Assembly (NCBI RefSeq): GCF_016861975.1
Contig: NZ_BOMB01000015.1
Location: 124,001 to 188,000, forward strand
Origin: Actinocatenispora rupis
Lineage (GTDB): Bacteria > Actinomycetota > Actinomycetes > Mycobacteriales > Micromonosporaceae
Direction of reading: 5' to 3'
DNA: 64,000 nt
Part shown: piece after piece, positions 24,354 through 31,968 of the stretch
Position numbering within the stretch: position 1 is the stretch's first letter
How the letters are laid out: every line of letters begins with the position of its first letter
Program-made: the position numbers and the translations under genes
Notes under the pieces: model-generated
Database searches by the model: none
What the model was told of the DNA's origin: nothing
The model's input: only the letters and a program-made list of their open reading frames with translations

Positions 24354-25235
24354 GTGGGCGAGGCGGGCGACACGCAGGATCTCGACCGGGCCGCGGAGGT
24401 CTTCACACAGGTGCGGCCGCGACTGTTCGGCATCGCGTACCGGATGCTGAGCAGTGCCGCCGAGGCGGAGGACCTCGTGCAGGAGGTGTGGCTGCGGTGG
24501 CAGGGCGCCGATCGGGCCGCGGTGGTCAACCCGGCCGCGTTCCTCGCCACGATGGCGACCCGGCTGTCGATCAACGCGCTGAAGTCCGCGCGGGCCCGGC
24601 ACGAGACGTACGTGGGGCCGTGGCTGCCGGAGCCCGTCGACACCAGCGCCGACCCGTACCTGGGGGCCGAGCGTGGCGAGGCGCTGGAGTTCGCGACGCT
24701 GCTGCTGATGGAGAAGCTCACCCCGCACGAGCGCGCCGCGTACGTGCTGCGCGAGGCGTTCGACTACCCGTACGCGCAGATCGCGGAGGTCCTGCGGGCC
24801 ACCGAGCCCGCGGTACGCCAGCTGGTGAGCCGGGCGCGCCGGCACCTCGCGGACGGGAAGCGGACCCCGGTGACCGCGGCGGCGCAGCGGGAATTGTTGA
24901 GCACGTTCGTGACGGCGGCGCGTTCCGGTGACACGACCGCGCTGGAACGCCTGTTCGCCGCGGACGTGACGAGCGTGTCCGACGGCAACGGTGCGGTACG
25001 GGTCGCGCGCCGGCCGATCGTCGGGGTACCGCGGGTGACGCGGTTCCTGGCCACCATCGCGCCGTGGTTCTGGGCCGACATCGAGGTGCGGTGGGCGCGG
25101 ACCAACGGCCAGTGGTCCGCCGTACTCCTGCACCGCGACGGCACCCGGTACGGCGTGCTCACCGTCACCGCGTCCGCCGACGGCATCGACCGGGTGCTGT
25201 GGATCGTCAACCCGGACAAGCTCACCGCGGTCTGA
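24354..25235 (+). CDS. ECF41 (SigJ-type) RNA polymerase sigma factor
   Basis: A 293-residue ECF sigma factor. Region 2 (RPRLFGIAYRMLSSAAEAEDLVQEVWLRW) and region 4 (ERAAYVLREAFDYPYAQIAEVLRATEPAVRQLVSRARRHL) are complete. They are followed by a ~100-residue SnoaL-like domain with SDGNGAV near 205 and NPDKL at the end, matching the DGGGK and NPDKL motifs by which ECF41 factors regulate themselves without an anti-sigma factor. GTG 24354 has GGGGGCGG upstream. The next gene is its probable target. Confidence 0.92.
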   Translation: MGEAGDTQDLDRAAEVFTQVRPRLFGIAYRMLSSAAEAEDLVQEVWLRWQGADRAAVVNPAAFLATMATRLSINALKSARARHETYVGPWLPEPVDTSADPYLGAERGEALEFATLLLMEKLTPHERAAYVLREAFDYPYAQIAEVLRATEPAVRQLVSRARRHLADGKRTPVTAAAQRELLSTFVTAARSGDTTALERLFAADVTSVSDGNGAVRVARRPIVGVPRVTRFLATIAPWFWADIEVRWARTNGQWSAVLLHRDGTRYGVLTVTASADGIDRVLWIVNPDKLTAV

Positions 25236-25243
25236 CCGCCCGC

Positions 25244-25270
25244 TGTCACAGATCGGGGGGCTGCGTTGTC
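25244..25270 (+). promoter_or_regulatory. ECF41-type promoter
   Basis: TGTCACA (25244-25250), exactly 16 nt, then TGTC (25267-25270). The described ECF41 consensus is TGTCACA-N16-CGTC, so only one position differs. It lies 8 nt after the sigma gene and 32 nt before the flavoprotein start. Confidence 0.75.
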
Positions 25271-25302
25271 CTCCTGGTGAGAGCGAGAGACGGGAGGACC
25301 AG

Positions 25303-26661
25303 GTGCGGACGATCCTGGTGGCCGGCGGCGGTTACGCCGGTTTCTACACGGCCTGGACGCTGGAGCGGAAGCTGCGGCGGGACGAGGCGCGGGTGGTCGT
25401 GGTCGATCCCCGCCCGTACATGACGTATCAGCCGTTCCTGCCGGAGGTACTGGCCGGCTCGGTCGAGGCGCGGCACGCGGCGGTGTCGCTGCGCCGGCAC
25501 CTGCGCCGTACGCGGGTGGTGCCGGGCTCGGTCGTCGGCATCGACCACGCCCACCGGACCGCCACCGTACGGCCGGCGGACGGGCCGGACTTCGCGCTGG
25601 CGTACGACATCCTGGTGGTGACGGCGGGTGCGGTGACCCGGACCCTGGCCGTACCGGGGGTGGCGGACGAGGCGATCGGCCTCAAGCACGTCGAGGAGGC
25701 GGTCGCGATCCGGGACCGGCTGCTCACCGCGTTCGACCGCGCCTCGGTACTCCCGGCCGGGCCGCTGCGGCGCCGGCTGCTGACGGTGACGTTCGTGGGT
25801 GGCGGGTTCTCCGGCGTCGAGGGCTTCGCCGAGCTGCTGTCGCTGGCGACCGCGCTGACCCGCCGGTACCCCGAGATCGACCCCGCTGAGCTGCGGTTCC
25901 ACCTCGTCGAGGCGCGGAGCCGGATCCTGCCCGAGGTGACCGACCGGCCCGGCCGGTGGGTGGTGCGGTCGCTGGAGAAGCGTGGCGCCCGGGTGCACCT
26001 CGACACCGAGCTGGTGTCCGCGCGCGACGGCCACGTGGTGCTGTCCACCGGCGAGGAGTTCGACTCCGACCTGATCGTGTGGACCGTCGGCAACGCCGCG
26101 AACCCGTTGGTGCACAACCACACCGACCTGCCCATCGACGGGCGCGGGATGCTCGTCGTCCGCGCCGACCTCCGCGTCGGTACGGACCGCGAGCCGGTGC
26201 CGGACGCCTGGGGAGCCGGCGACGACGCGGCCGTACCGGACCTCGCCGCGCACCGGCCGGGCGCCGCGACCGTACCCAACGCGCAGCACGCCGTACGGCA
26301 GGGCAAGCTGCTGGCCCGCAACATCGTGGCCACCCTCCGCGGTCGTACGCCGAAGCCCTACGTGCACCACAGCCTCGGTACGGTCGCCACCCTCGGCATC
26401 GGGCGCGGCATCTTCCAGTACCGCGGGATCGTGGTGACGGGGCTGCCCGCCTGGCTGATGCACCGCGGGTACCACGTGCTGGCCGTACCGAGCTGGGAGC
26501 GGAAGGTACGGGTGCTGGCGGTGTGGCTGACCGCGGCGCTGTTCGGCCGGGACATCGTGTCGCTGGCGTCGGTGCAGGACCCGCGCGGCGCGTTCGTCGC
26601 CGGCGGCGAGCCGGACGCGGCCGGATCGCGCGTGCCGTACGAGGACGCCCGGTCGGCGTGA
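25303..26661 (+). CDS. NDH-2-like FAD-dependent NADH dehydrogenase
   Basis: A 452-residue pyridine nucleotide-disulphide oxidoreductase: FAD loop VAGGGYAGFYTAW at 6-18, NAD loop VTFVGGGFSGVEGFAEL near 160-175, and the second FAD region PDAWGAGDDAAVP near 305. The C-terminal ~70 residues (YRGIVVTGLPAWLMHRGYHVLAVP ... KVRVLAVWLTAALFGRD) look membrane-associated, as in type II NADH:quinone oxidoreductases. GTG 25303 has GGGAGGA upstream. Ends 6 nt from the convergent MerR gene. Confidence 0.87.
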   Translation: MRTILVAGGGYAGFYTAWTLERKLRRDEARVVVVDPRPYMTYQPFLPEVLAGSVEARHAAVSLRRHLRRTRVVPGSVVGIDHAHRTATVRPADGPDFALAYDILVVTAGAVTRTLAVPGVADEAIGLKHVEEAVAIRDRLLTAFDRASVLPAGPLRRRLLTVTFVGGGFSGVEGFAELLSLATALTRRYPEIDPAELRFHLVEARSRILPEVTDRPGRWVVRSLEKRGARVHLDTELVSARDGHVVLSTGEEFDSDLIVWTVGNAANPLVHNHTDLPIDGRGMLVVRADLRVGTDREPVPDAWGAGDDAAVPDLAAHRPGAATVPNAQHAVRQGKLLARNIVATLRGRTPKPYVHHSLGTVATLGIGRGIFQYRGIVVTGLPAWLMHRGYHVLAVPSWERKVRVLAVWLTAALFGRDIVSLASVQDPRGAFVAGGEPDAAGSRVPYEDARSA

Positions 26662-26667
26662 CGCGGC

Positions 26668-27030
26668 TCAGGAGCGCAGGAAGTCGAGCGTCGAGTACTC
26701 GTCTACCACGGCGGCCAGCTCCGCGATCCGGGCCTGCCCGGCGGCGACGAGCTGCCGCCCGGCCGCGACCCAGCGTTCCAGGTCGGGGCACATGGGCGGG
26801 ATGTCGGCGAGGATCGCGGCGCTGTCGGCCAGGGTGAGCCCGACCCGCTGGGCGGCGACGGCGAGCCGGATCCGGCAGACCGCGTCGACCGTGAACCGGC
26901 GGGCGTTGCCGCTGGTGCGCTCGGCGGTGACCACGCCGTACCGCTCGTAGTAGCGGACCGCGTTGGGGGAGACGCCGGCCGCGGTGGCGACGTCCCCGAC
27001 CGTCAGTCCGGTACGCGCCGGCGCCGTCAC
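26668..27030 (-). CDS. MerR-family transcriptional regulator
   Basis: A 120-residue MerR protein: LTVGDVATAAGVSPNAVRYYERYGVVTAERTSGNARRFT is the N-terminal winged helix and the rest is the dimerisation helix. Only two cysteines (52 and 81) are present, so a classic metal or 2Fe-2S site is not evident. GTG 27030 overlaps the MFS stop (GTGA). It is the last gene of a three-gene operon whose promoter has the stretched 19-bp spacer typical of MerR activation, so it probably controls its own operon. Confidence 0.9.
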   Translation of the reverse strand: MTAPARTGLTVGDVATAAGVSPNAVRYYERYGVVTAERTSGNARRFTVDAVCRIRLAVAAQRVGLTLADSAAILADIPPMCPDLERWVAAGRQLVAAGQARIAELAAVVDEYSTLDFLRS

Positions 27031-28472
27031 GACCCGCTCCGGACGGGTGCGGCGGCAGCCGGCACGGGCCGCGTCCGCAGCCGTACGACCAGCGCAGTTG
27101 CCATGACGAGCAGGGTAACCGCCAGCGTGCCGCGGTACGCGGTGACGGCGTGCGCGGCGAGCGCCGCGTGGTCCCCGGCCCGGCCGAACGCGGCCAACCC
27201 CTGCCCGCCGGTCGCCGCCGCGGTCAGCGCGGTGAACAGCGCGCCGACCCCGGCCGTACCGACGGCGCTGGCGACCGTACTGACCAGCGGCAGGATCGCG
27301 CTGCCGGACGCCAGGTCGGATCCGTGCAGGTTGCGGCTGGCGCTGGCGATCGTGGGCATCATGACCGCCCCCGTACCGGCACCCTGGACGGCGCCCAGCA
27401 CGGCAAGCACCGCGTACGGGGTGTCGGGGCGCAGGACGAGCACGCTGGCCGTGACCGCGGCGAGTACGAGGGCGAGGCCGGTGCCGACGACGGCGCGCGG
27501 GCCGAACCGTTCGAGGAGTCGGGCGGCGACCTGGACGCTGAGGCCCATCCCGACCGCACCCGGCACCGACAGCAGCGCCGACGTGAGCGCCGGATCGCCG
27601 CGGATCACCTGCACGTACGCGGGCATCACCAGCATCGAACCGAAGTACGGCGCGGCGTACAGGGCGAGGACGGTGGCGCCGCGGCCGAACGTCCGGTCCG
27701 CGAGCAGCCGCACGTTCAGCAGCGGCGTACGGTGCCGCCACGACCGCCGTACGAACGCGGCCACCAGTAGGACTCCCGCGGTGACGAGAGCGCCGCGTAC
27801 CGGCAGGCCGGCCGAGGCCACGCTCAACCCGTACGCGACCGCGACGACGCCCGGCACGAGCAGCAGCCCGCCGGCCACGTCGACCGGGCTGCGGCCGGCC
27901 GTACCGGCGTCGGCGGGGATCCAGCGCAGCACACCGGCCGCGGCCAGCAGCGCCGGCGGCACCGTGACGAAGAACAGCACCCGCCACGACGTCGCGTCCA
28001 GCAGCAGACCGCCGAGCAGCGGCCCCGCCAGCGGCCCGACCAGCATCGGCAGTCCGGTCACCGTCGTCATCCGGGCGCGCCGTTCCGGTGGTGCCGAGCC
28101 GAATCCGAGCGCCAAGCCGAGCGGGTTGACCAGCCCGCCGGCCAGCCCCTGCACCGCCCGCGCCGCGACCAGCCACCCCAGCCCGCCGGCGAGTCCGGCC
28201 GCGGCCGACGCGCCGGCGAACACCAGCAACGCCACCAGGTACACCCGGCGGGTGCCGAAGCGCGCGGCGAGCGACGCGGCCAGCGGCATCGCCGCCACCG
28301 TGCCCAGCGCGTACGCGGTGGCGATCCACTGCACCGACGTCAGCGGCGCGCCGAACAGCGTCATGAAGCGCGGCAGGGCGACCGCGACGATCGTGGTGTC
28401 GAGTACGGCCAGCAGACCGCCGAGCGCGAGGACCGCCGCGACCCGTAGTTCGGCTCCGTTGAGCCGGGTCAC
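27027..28472 (-). CDS. MFS drug-efflux-type transporter (DHA2-like)
   Basis: A 481-residue integral membrane protein with about 12-14 helices. The N-terminal motif LAVLDTTIVAVALPRF (motif D1) and AASLAARFGTRRVYL (motif A) are typical of DHA2 proton antiporters such as EmrB/QacA. It starts with a GTG overlapping the FMN reductase stop. Likely exports a toxic compound sensed by the MerR regulator; substrate unknown. Confidence 0.9.
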   Translation of the reverse strand: MTRLNGAELRVAAVLALGGLLAVLDTTIVAVALPRFMTLFGAPLTSVQWIATAYALGTVAAMPLAASLAARFGTRRVYLVALLVFAGASAAAGLAGGLGWLVAARAVQGLAGGLVNPLGLALGFGSAPPERRARMTTVTGLPMLVGPLAGPLLGGLLLDATSWRVLFFVTVPPALLAAAGVLRWIPADAGTAGRSPVDVAGGLLLVPGVVAVAYGLSVASAGLPVRGALVTAGVLLVAAFVRRSWRHRTPLLNVRLLADRTFGRGATVLALYAAPYFGSMLVMPAYVQVIRGDPALTSALLSVPGAVGMGLSVQVAARLLERFGPRAVVGTGLALVLAAVTASVLVLRPDTPYAVLAVLGAVQGAGTGAVMMPTIASASRNLHGSDLASGSAILPLVSTVASAVGTAGVGALFTALTAAATGGQGLAAFGRAGDHAALAAHAVTAYRGTLAVTLLVMATALVVRLRTRPVPAAAAPVRSGS

Positions 28473-29101
28473 GCCGCACCGTCCGCGGACCCGCCGTCGC
28501 CCACGGCGCCGTCGTCGGCACCGCGCCCGGCCCGCCCGGCCTGCTCGGTGGCGGCGCGGCCGGCGCGCAGGGTACGGGCCCACCACAGCAGTTCGGTGAC
28601 CGTCGCGGTCAGCGCGCCGCGCTCGCCGTCCGCCGGCCGGTACCGGCCGTCCGCGCCGAGACGCGTCCACGGCAGGGCGAGCAGTACGGCCTCGCGTACC
28701 GTGGTCGCGCGCAGTTCCGGGAAGACGGCGCGCAGGTGCTCGATCGCGCGGATCCCGCCCGACCCGCCGTACCCCACGAACCCGACCGGCTTGTACGCCC
28801 ATTCGCCGTAGTGCCAGTCGATCGCGTTCTTCACCGCCGCCGGGAAACTGTGGTTGTACTCCGGGGTCAGGATCAGGAACCCGTCCGCGGCCGCCAGCCG
28901 GTGCGCGATGGCGCTCCCCGTTCCGTCCGGCCGGGCGAACGGCAACGGCAGGTCCACCTCCGCCAGATCGATCCGATCCAACCGGATCCCCTCGTACCCG
29001 TCGAGCTCGGTGACCAGCCAGTCCGCCAGCGCGCCGGCGATCCGCCGGTCCCGTACGCTGCCGACGACCAGGGCGATGCGCAGTGTCGTGTCGGTGCTCA
29101 T
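28469..29101 (-). CDS. NADPH-dependent FMN reductase / quinone reductase
   Basis: A 210-residue flavodoxin-like protein: LVVGSVRDRRIAGALADWL (FMN phosphate loop), LTPEYNHSFPAAVKNAIDW near 88-106 and GFVGYGGSGGIRAIEHL near 117-133 define the NADPH_dep_FMN_red family. The C-terminal ~35 residues are a Gly/Ala-rich tail. First gene of the MerR-controlled operon; the ATG at 29101 lies only 7 nt after the -10, so the mRNA is close to leaderless. Confidence 0.9.
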   Translation of the reverse strand: MSTDTTLRIALVVGSVRDRRIAGALADWLVTELDGYEGIRLDRIDLAEVDLPLPFARPDGTGSAIAHRLAAADGFLILTPEYNHSFPAAVKNAIDWHYGEWAYKPVGFVGYGGSGGIRAIEHLRAVFPELRATTVREAVLLALPWTRLGADGRYRPADGERGALTATVTELLWWARTLRAGRAATEQAGRAGRGADDGAVGDGGSADGAA

Positions 29102-29108
29102 GCGGCCG

Positions 29109-29139
29109 ACGCTAGGAGTTCGCCCATGGGTGAACTCAA
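29109..29139 (-). promoter_or_regulatory. MerR-type promoter with 19-bp spacer
   Basis: On the minus strand: -35 TTGAGT (29139-29134), a 19-nt spacer, and -10 TAGCGT (29114-29109). A 22-bp near-perfect palindrome, GAGTTC-N10-GAACTC (29116-29137), fills the spacer. The overlong spacer with a centred dyad is the hallmark of MerR-activated promoters. Confidence 0.82.
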
Positions 29140-29990
29140 GCCCGCGCACCGCATGACGCCCGTCACGTTGCCACGGAAGGGAATCCGGCCGGGAACGCGT
29201 CGCCCCGGCACGGCATGCCCCGGGCACTGACCGGGATCGGCGTGGCGGTCGCGGGTGGGGCCGGCCGCCCGCACCGGCGGTCGGGTGCCCGGTCCTCATC
29301 GGCCTGACGAGCCCTCTCACGCGTCGCCCCGGTCCCCGCTCCCACCGAGCCGCCGCCGACCTCCGCTGCCAGCGTGCCGCGCGCGTACTTCCGCTTAGTA
29401 CCAACGGTTTCGGGCCGGTACGGCACGCCGTGCGGGCCGGCGGTGAGCGGTGCGTGGCGGCGGGCAATTCGGGAGGCATGGGTGTGTAACGTTCCGTCCC
29501 GCCGGAACGACAACGGACCAACGACCCGTGGCGGCGGGCGACCCCGGGGAATGATGGGAGCTTCCCCCGGGGTACCCGGGACGCCGCGAGGCACCCACCG
29601 TCCGCGGGCCGGCCCGCCGCCGCGGGTCGGACCCCGATCCCTTGCGCCACAACCTGTCCCGCGGGTCGGCCGGTCGGCGCGGGCGCGCCGGCCCTCAGGT
29701 TTGCCGGCCGCACGACGCCAGCGGCGGTGACACGTCCCGTCCGGCGCCGTCCGGTCGCGCCGTGCCGCACGGACCGCTGTCCCGCGCGATCGTCGGCGGC
29801 GGTGACACAACACCCGCCCGCACCTTCGTCAGGGTGCGCCGGGCCGTCGGGCAGGATCGCGCCCGAGATTCCTTGCCGGTGGCTGCGGCCACAACGCCAC
29901 GGCCCATGCCACGGCCGGCGCCCTCGCGCGCCGGTACGGCGCCCTCGCGCGGCCCCGGGTACGTGGGCGGGGACGGCGTGTGGCACCGTG
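29140..29990. other. Long intergenic region with no recognised gene
   Basis: About 850 bp with only open frames of poor composition (long Arg/Pro/Gly runs). It contains short direct repeats: GCGGCGGTGACAC at 29721-29733 and 29796-29808, and GGCGCCCTCGCGCG at 29917-29930 and 29938-29951. I see no tRNA or conserved RNA structure. Confidence 0.6.
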
Positions 29991-29997
29991 GGGGCAG

Positions 29998-30015
29998 TAT
30001 AGTAATACCGGTATT
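29998..30015 (+). promoter_or_regulatory. Operator-like palindrome and -10 upstream of map
   Basis: AATACCGGTATT (30004-30015) is a perfect 12-bp palindrome in an otherwise GC-rich context; TATAGT (29998-30003) just before it is a possible -10. The site sits about 38 nt upstream of the methionine aminopeptidase start, so a repressor there would block transcription. The cognate regulator is not adjacent. Confidence 0.55.
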
Positions 30016-30052
30016 GTTATCGGCCCATGGCCAGCATCGCCCAGGAGACACC

Positions 30053-30826
30053 GTGATCGAGCTGCTCTCGCCGCGTCAGATCGACCAGATGCGCCCCGCC
30101 GGGCGCTTCGTCGCCGACGTACTCCAGGATCTGCGGGCCCGGGTCGAGCCGGGCGTCAACCTGCTCGACATCGACGGGTGGGCGGCGGAGATGATCCGGC
30201 GGCGCAACGCCGTGTCCTGCTACGTGGACTACGCGCCGTCGTTCGGTCGGGGGCCGTTCGGCAAGGTGATCTGCACGTCGGTGAACGACGCGGTGCTGCA
30301 CGGCCTGCCACACGACTACCCGCTGCGTGACGGTGACCTGCTCACCCTCGACTTCGCGGCGGAGGTCGACGGGTGGGTGTGCGACAGCGCGATCTCGTTC
30401 GTGGTGGGCGACGGCGGCGGCCCGGCCGACGAGCACCTCATCGACACCACCCGCGCGGCGCTGGACGCGGCGATCCCGGTCTGCGCCCCGGGCAACCGCC
30501 TCGGCGACGTCTCCGCCACGATCGGCGGCGTCCTCACCGGCGCCGGGTACGAGGTGAACACGGAGTTCGGCGGGCACGGGGTGGGGCGCACGATGCACCA
30601 GGACCCGCACGTGGCGAACATCGGACGGGCCGGGCGCGGGCTGTCGCTGCGCCCCGGGCTGGTGATCGCGGTCGAGCCGTGGGTGATGATCGGCACCAAG
30701 ACCCTCACCGTGGACCCGGACGGCTGGACCCTGCGCAGCGCCAACCACGAACGTACCGCGCACCACGAGCACACCATCGCGGTCACCGAGGACGGCCCGG
30801 TCGTCCTCACCCTCCCCGGCCAGTAA
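30053..30826 (+). CDS. map: Type I methionine aminopeptidase
   Basis: A 257-residue metallopeptidase that removes N-terminal methionine. The metal ligands of the pita-bread fold are visible: the Asp pair in LLTLDFAAEVDGWVCDSAISF (D...D), His in GGHGVGRTMHQDP, and the two Glu in VIAVEPWVMIG and HHEHTIAVTE. GTG 30053 has AGGAG upstream. It lacks the long N-terminal zinc-finger extension of eukaryotic forms and is probably one of several MAP paralogues, not the copy in the ribosomal cluster. Confidence 0.93.
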   Translation: MIELLSPRQIDQMRPAGRFVADVLQDLRARVEPGVNLLDIDGWAAEMIRRRNAVSCYVDYAPSFGRGPFGKVICTSVNDAVLHGLPHDYPLRDGDLLTLDFAAEVDGWVCDSAISFVVGDGGGPADEHLIDTTRAALDAAIPVCAPGNRLGDVSATIGGVLTGAGYEVNTEFGGHGVGRTMHQDPHVANIGRAGRGLSLRPGLVIAVEPWVMIGTKTLTVDPDGWTLRSANHERTAHHEHTIAVTEDGPVVLTLPGQ

Positions 30827-30830
30827 CGCC

Positions 30831-30843
30831 GTCCACTGTGGAC
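30831..30843. repeat. GTCCACTGTGGAC palindrome, copy 6
   Basis: Exact copy only 4 nt after the map stop; flanking bases extend it to CCGTCCAC-T-GTGGACGG. Confidence 0.8.
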
Positions 30844-30927
30844 GGTCGGGTGATCCGCGCCCAGCTGGGCGGTTGACCCGGCGGTACCCGGGGCGTGGGG
30901 CCGGCGGGTCGGGCAGGATGGGTGTCC

Positions 30928-31857
30928 GTGAAGATGCTGCCGTTTCCCACCGCCGACCGGGGCGCCTCGAACGTCGTCCTCGGTCTGATGCGGATCTCGA
31001 AGCTGACCGACGACGAGATCCGCACCCTGTACGGCACGGCCCGGGACGCCGGGGTCACCGTGTTCGACCACGCCGACATCTACGGCCCGACGAGGCACGA
31101 GTGCGAGGCGCGGTTCGGTTCCGCCGTGTCGCTGGCCGGCGCCGAGCGCGAGGCGATCGTGCTGCAGAGCAAGGTCGGCATCCGGCCGGGCTTCTTCGAC
31201 TTCTCCCGGGAGCACATCGTGCGGACCGTGGACGAGTCGCTGGCCGCGCTGCGTACCGAGTACCTGGATGTGTTGTTGCTGCACCGGCCGGACACGCTGG
31301 TGGAGCCGGAGGAGGTGGCCGCGGCGTTCGACGAGCTGGCCGACGCGGGGAAGGTCCGCGACTTCGGCGTGTCGAACCACACCCCGGGCCAGATCGAACT
31401 GCTGAAGACCGCGGTACGCCAGCCGCTCGTGGCCAACCAGGTGCAGCTGAGCATCGCGCACTGTCCGCTGATCGCGTCCGGGATCGCGGCGAACATGGGC
31501 GGCCTGGACCAGTCGGTCGACCGGGACAACGGCCTGCTGGACTACTCGCGGCTGCACGGGATGACGTTGCAGGCGTGGTCGCCGTTCCAGAAGGGCTTCT
31601 TCGACGGTGTGTTCCTGGGCGACCGGGAGCACTACGCGGAGCTGAACGACGTGGTCGACGAGCTGGCCGCGAAGTACGAGGTGACGCCGAGTGCGGTGGC
31701 GGTCGGCTGGATCACCCGGCATCCGGCGAACATGCAGGTGGTACTGGGTACGACGAACCCGGGTCGGGTGGTGGAGTCGGCGGCGGGATCGGAGCTGCCG
31801 CTGACCCGCGAGGAGTGGTACCGGCTGTTCCGCGCGGCCGGGTACGTCGTTCCGTGA
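30928..31857 (+). CDS. Aldo/keto reductase (YdhF-like)
   Basis: A 309-residue (alpha/beta)8 NADPH-dependent reductase. Catalytic tetrad elements are visible: Asp and Tyr in FDHADIYG, Lys in LQSKVGI, and His in DVLLLHRPD. It ends with the NADPH-binding LGTTNPGRV segment. It resembles the YdhF subgroup (MRISKLTDDEIRTLYGTA near the N-terminus). GTG 30928 is used; ATG 30934 is two codons later. A strong hairpin follows the stop. Confidence 0.92.
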   Translation: MKMLPFPTADRGASNVVLGLMRISKLTDDEIRTLYGTARDAGVTVFDHADIYGPTRHECEARFGSAVSLAGAEREAIVLQSKVGIRPGFFDFSREHIVRTVDESLAALRTEYLDVLLLHRPDTLVEPEEVAAAFDELADAGKVRDFGVSNHTPGQIELLKTAVRQPLVANQVQLSIAHCPLIASGIAANMGGLDQSVDRDNGLLDYSRLHGMTLQAWSPFQKGFFDGVFLGDREHYAELNDVVDELAAKYEVTPSAVAVGWITRHPANMQVVLGTTNPGRVVESAAGSELPLTREEWYRLFRAAGYVVP

Positions 31858-31863
31858 CGGAGA

Positions 31864-31896
31864 GTCCCGCCCGCCGCGCGTCGCGGTGGGCGGGAC
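31864..31896 (+). terminator. Hairpin terminator after aldo/keto reductase
   Basis: GTCCCGCCC (31864-31872) pairs with GGGCGGGAC (31888-31896), 6 nt after the stop. Confidence 0.75.
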
Positions 31897-31900
31897 GGCG

Positions 31901-31929
31901 TTGACACCGGCCCGGTCGGGCCATCTAAT
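31901..31929 (+). promoter_or_regulatory. Consensus sigma-A promoter of the beta-propeller gene
   Basis: TTGACA (31901-31906), a 17-nt spacer, and TCTAAT (31924-31929). Transcription would start near 31936, leaving a leader of about 33 nt that carries the GAAAGGGCG ribosome site. Confidence 0.85.
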
Positions 31930-31968
31930 GGGCGCGTTCCTTTTTCGGACCCGACCGAAAGGGCGCCC

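Noticed and set aside
23914-24450. Plus-strand open frame starting PTKPTALLRELDDREWSEWPRDF
   Set aside because: The first ~40 residues look protein-like, but the rest is low quality, lies opposite the amidohydrolase remnant and overlaps the sigma factor gene; no ribosome site.
29163-29813. Minus-strand open frame of 216 codons in the long gap
   Set aside because: Arg/Pro/Gly-rich composition, no motif, no ribosome site.
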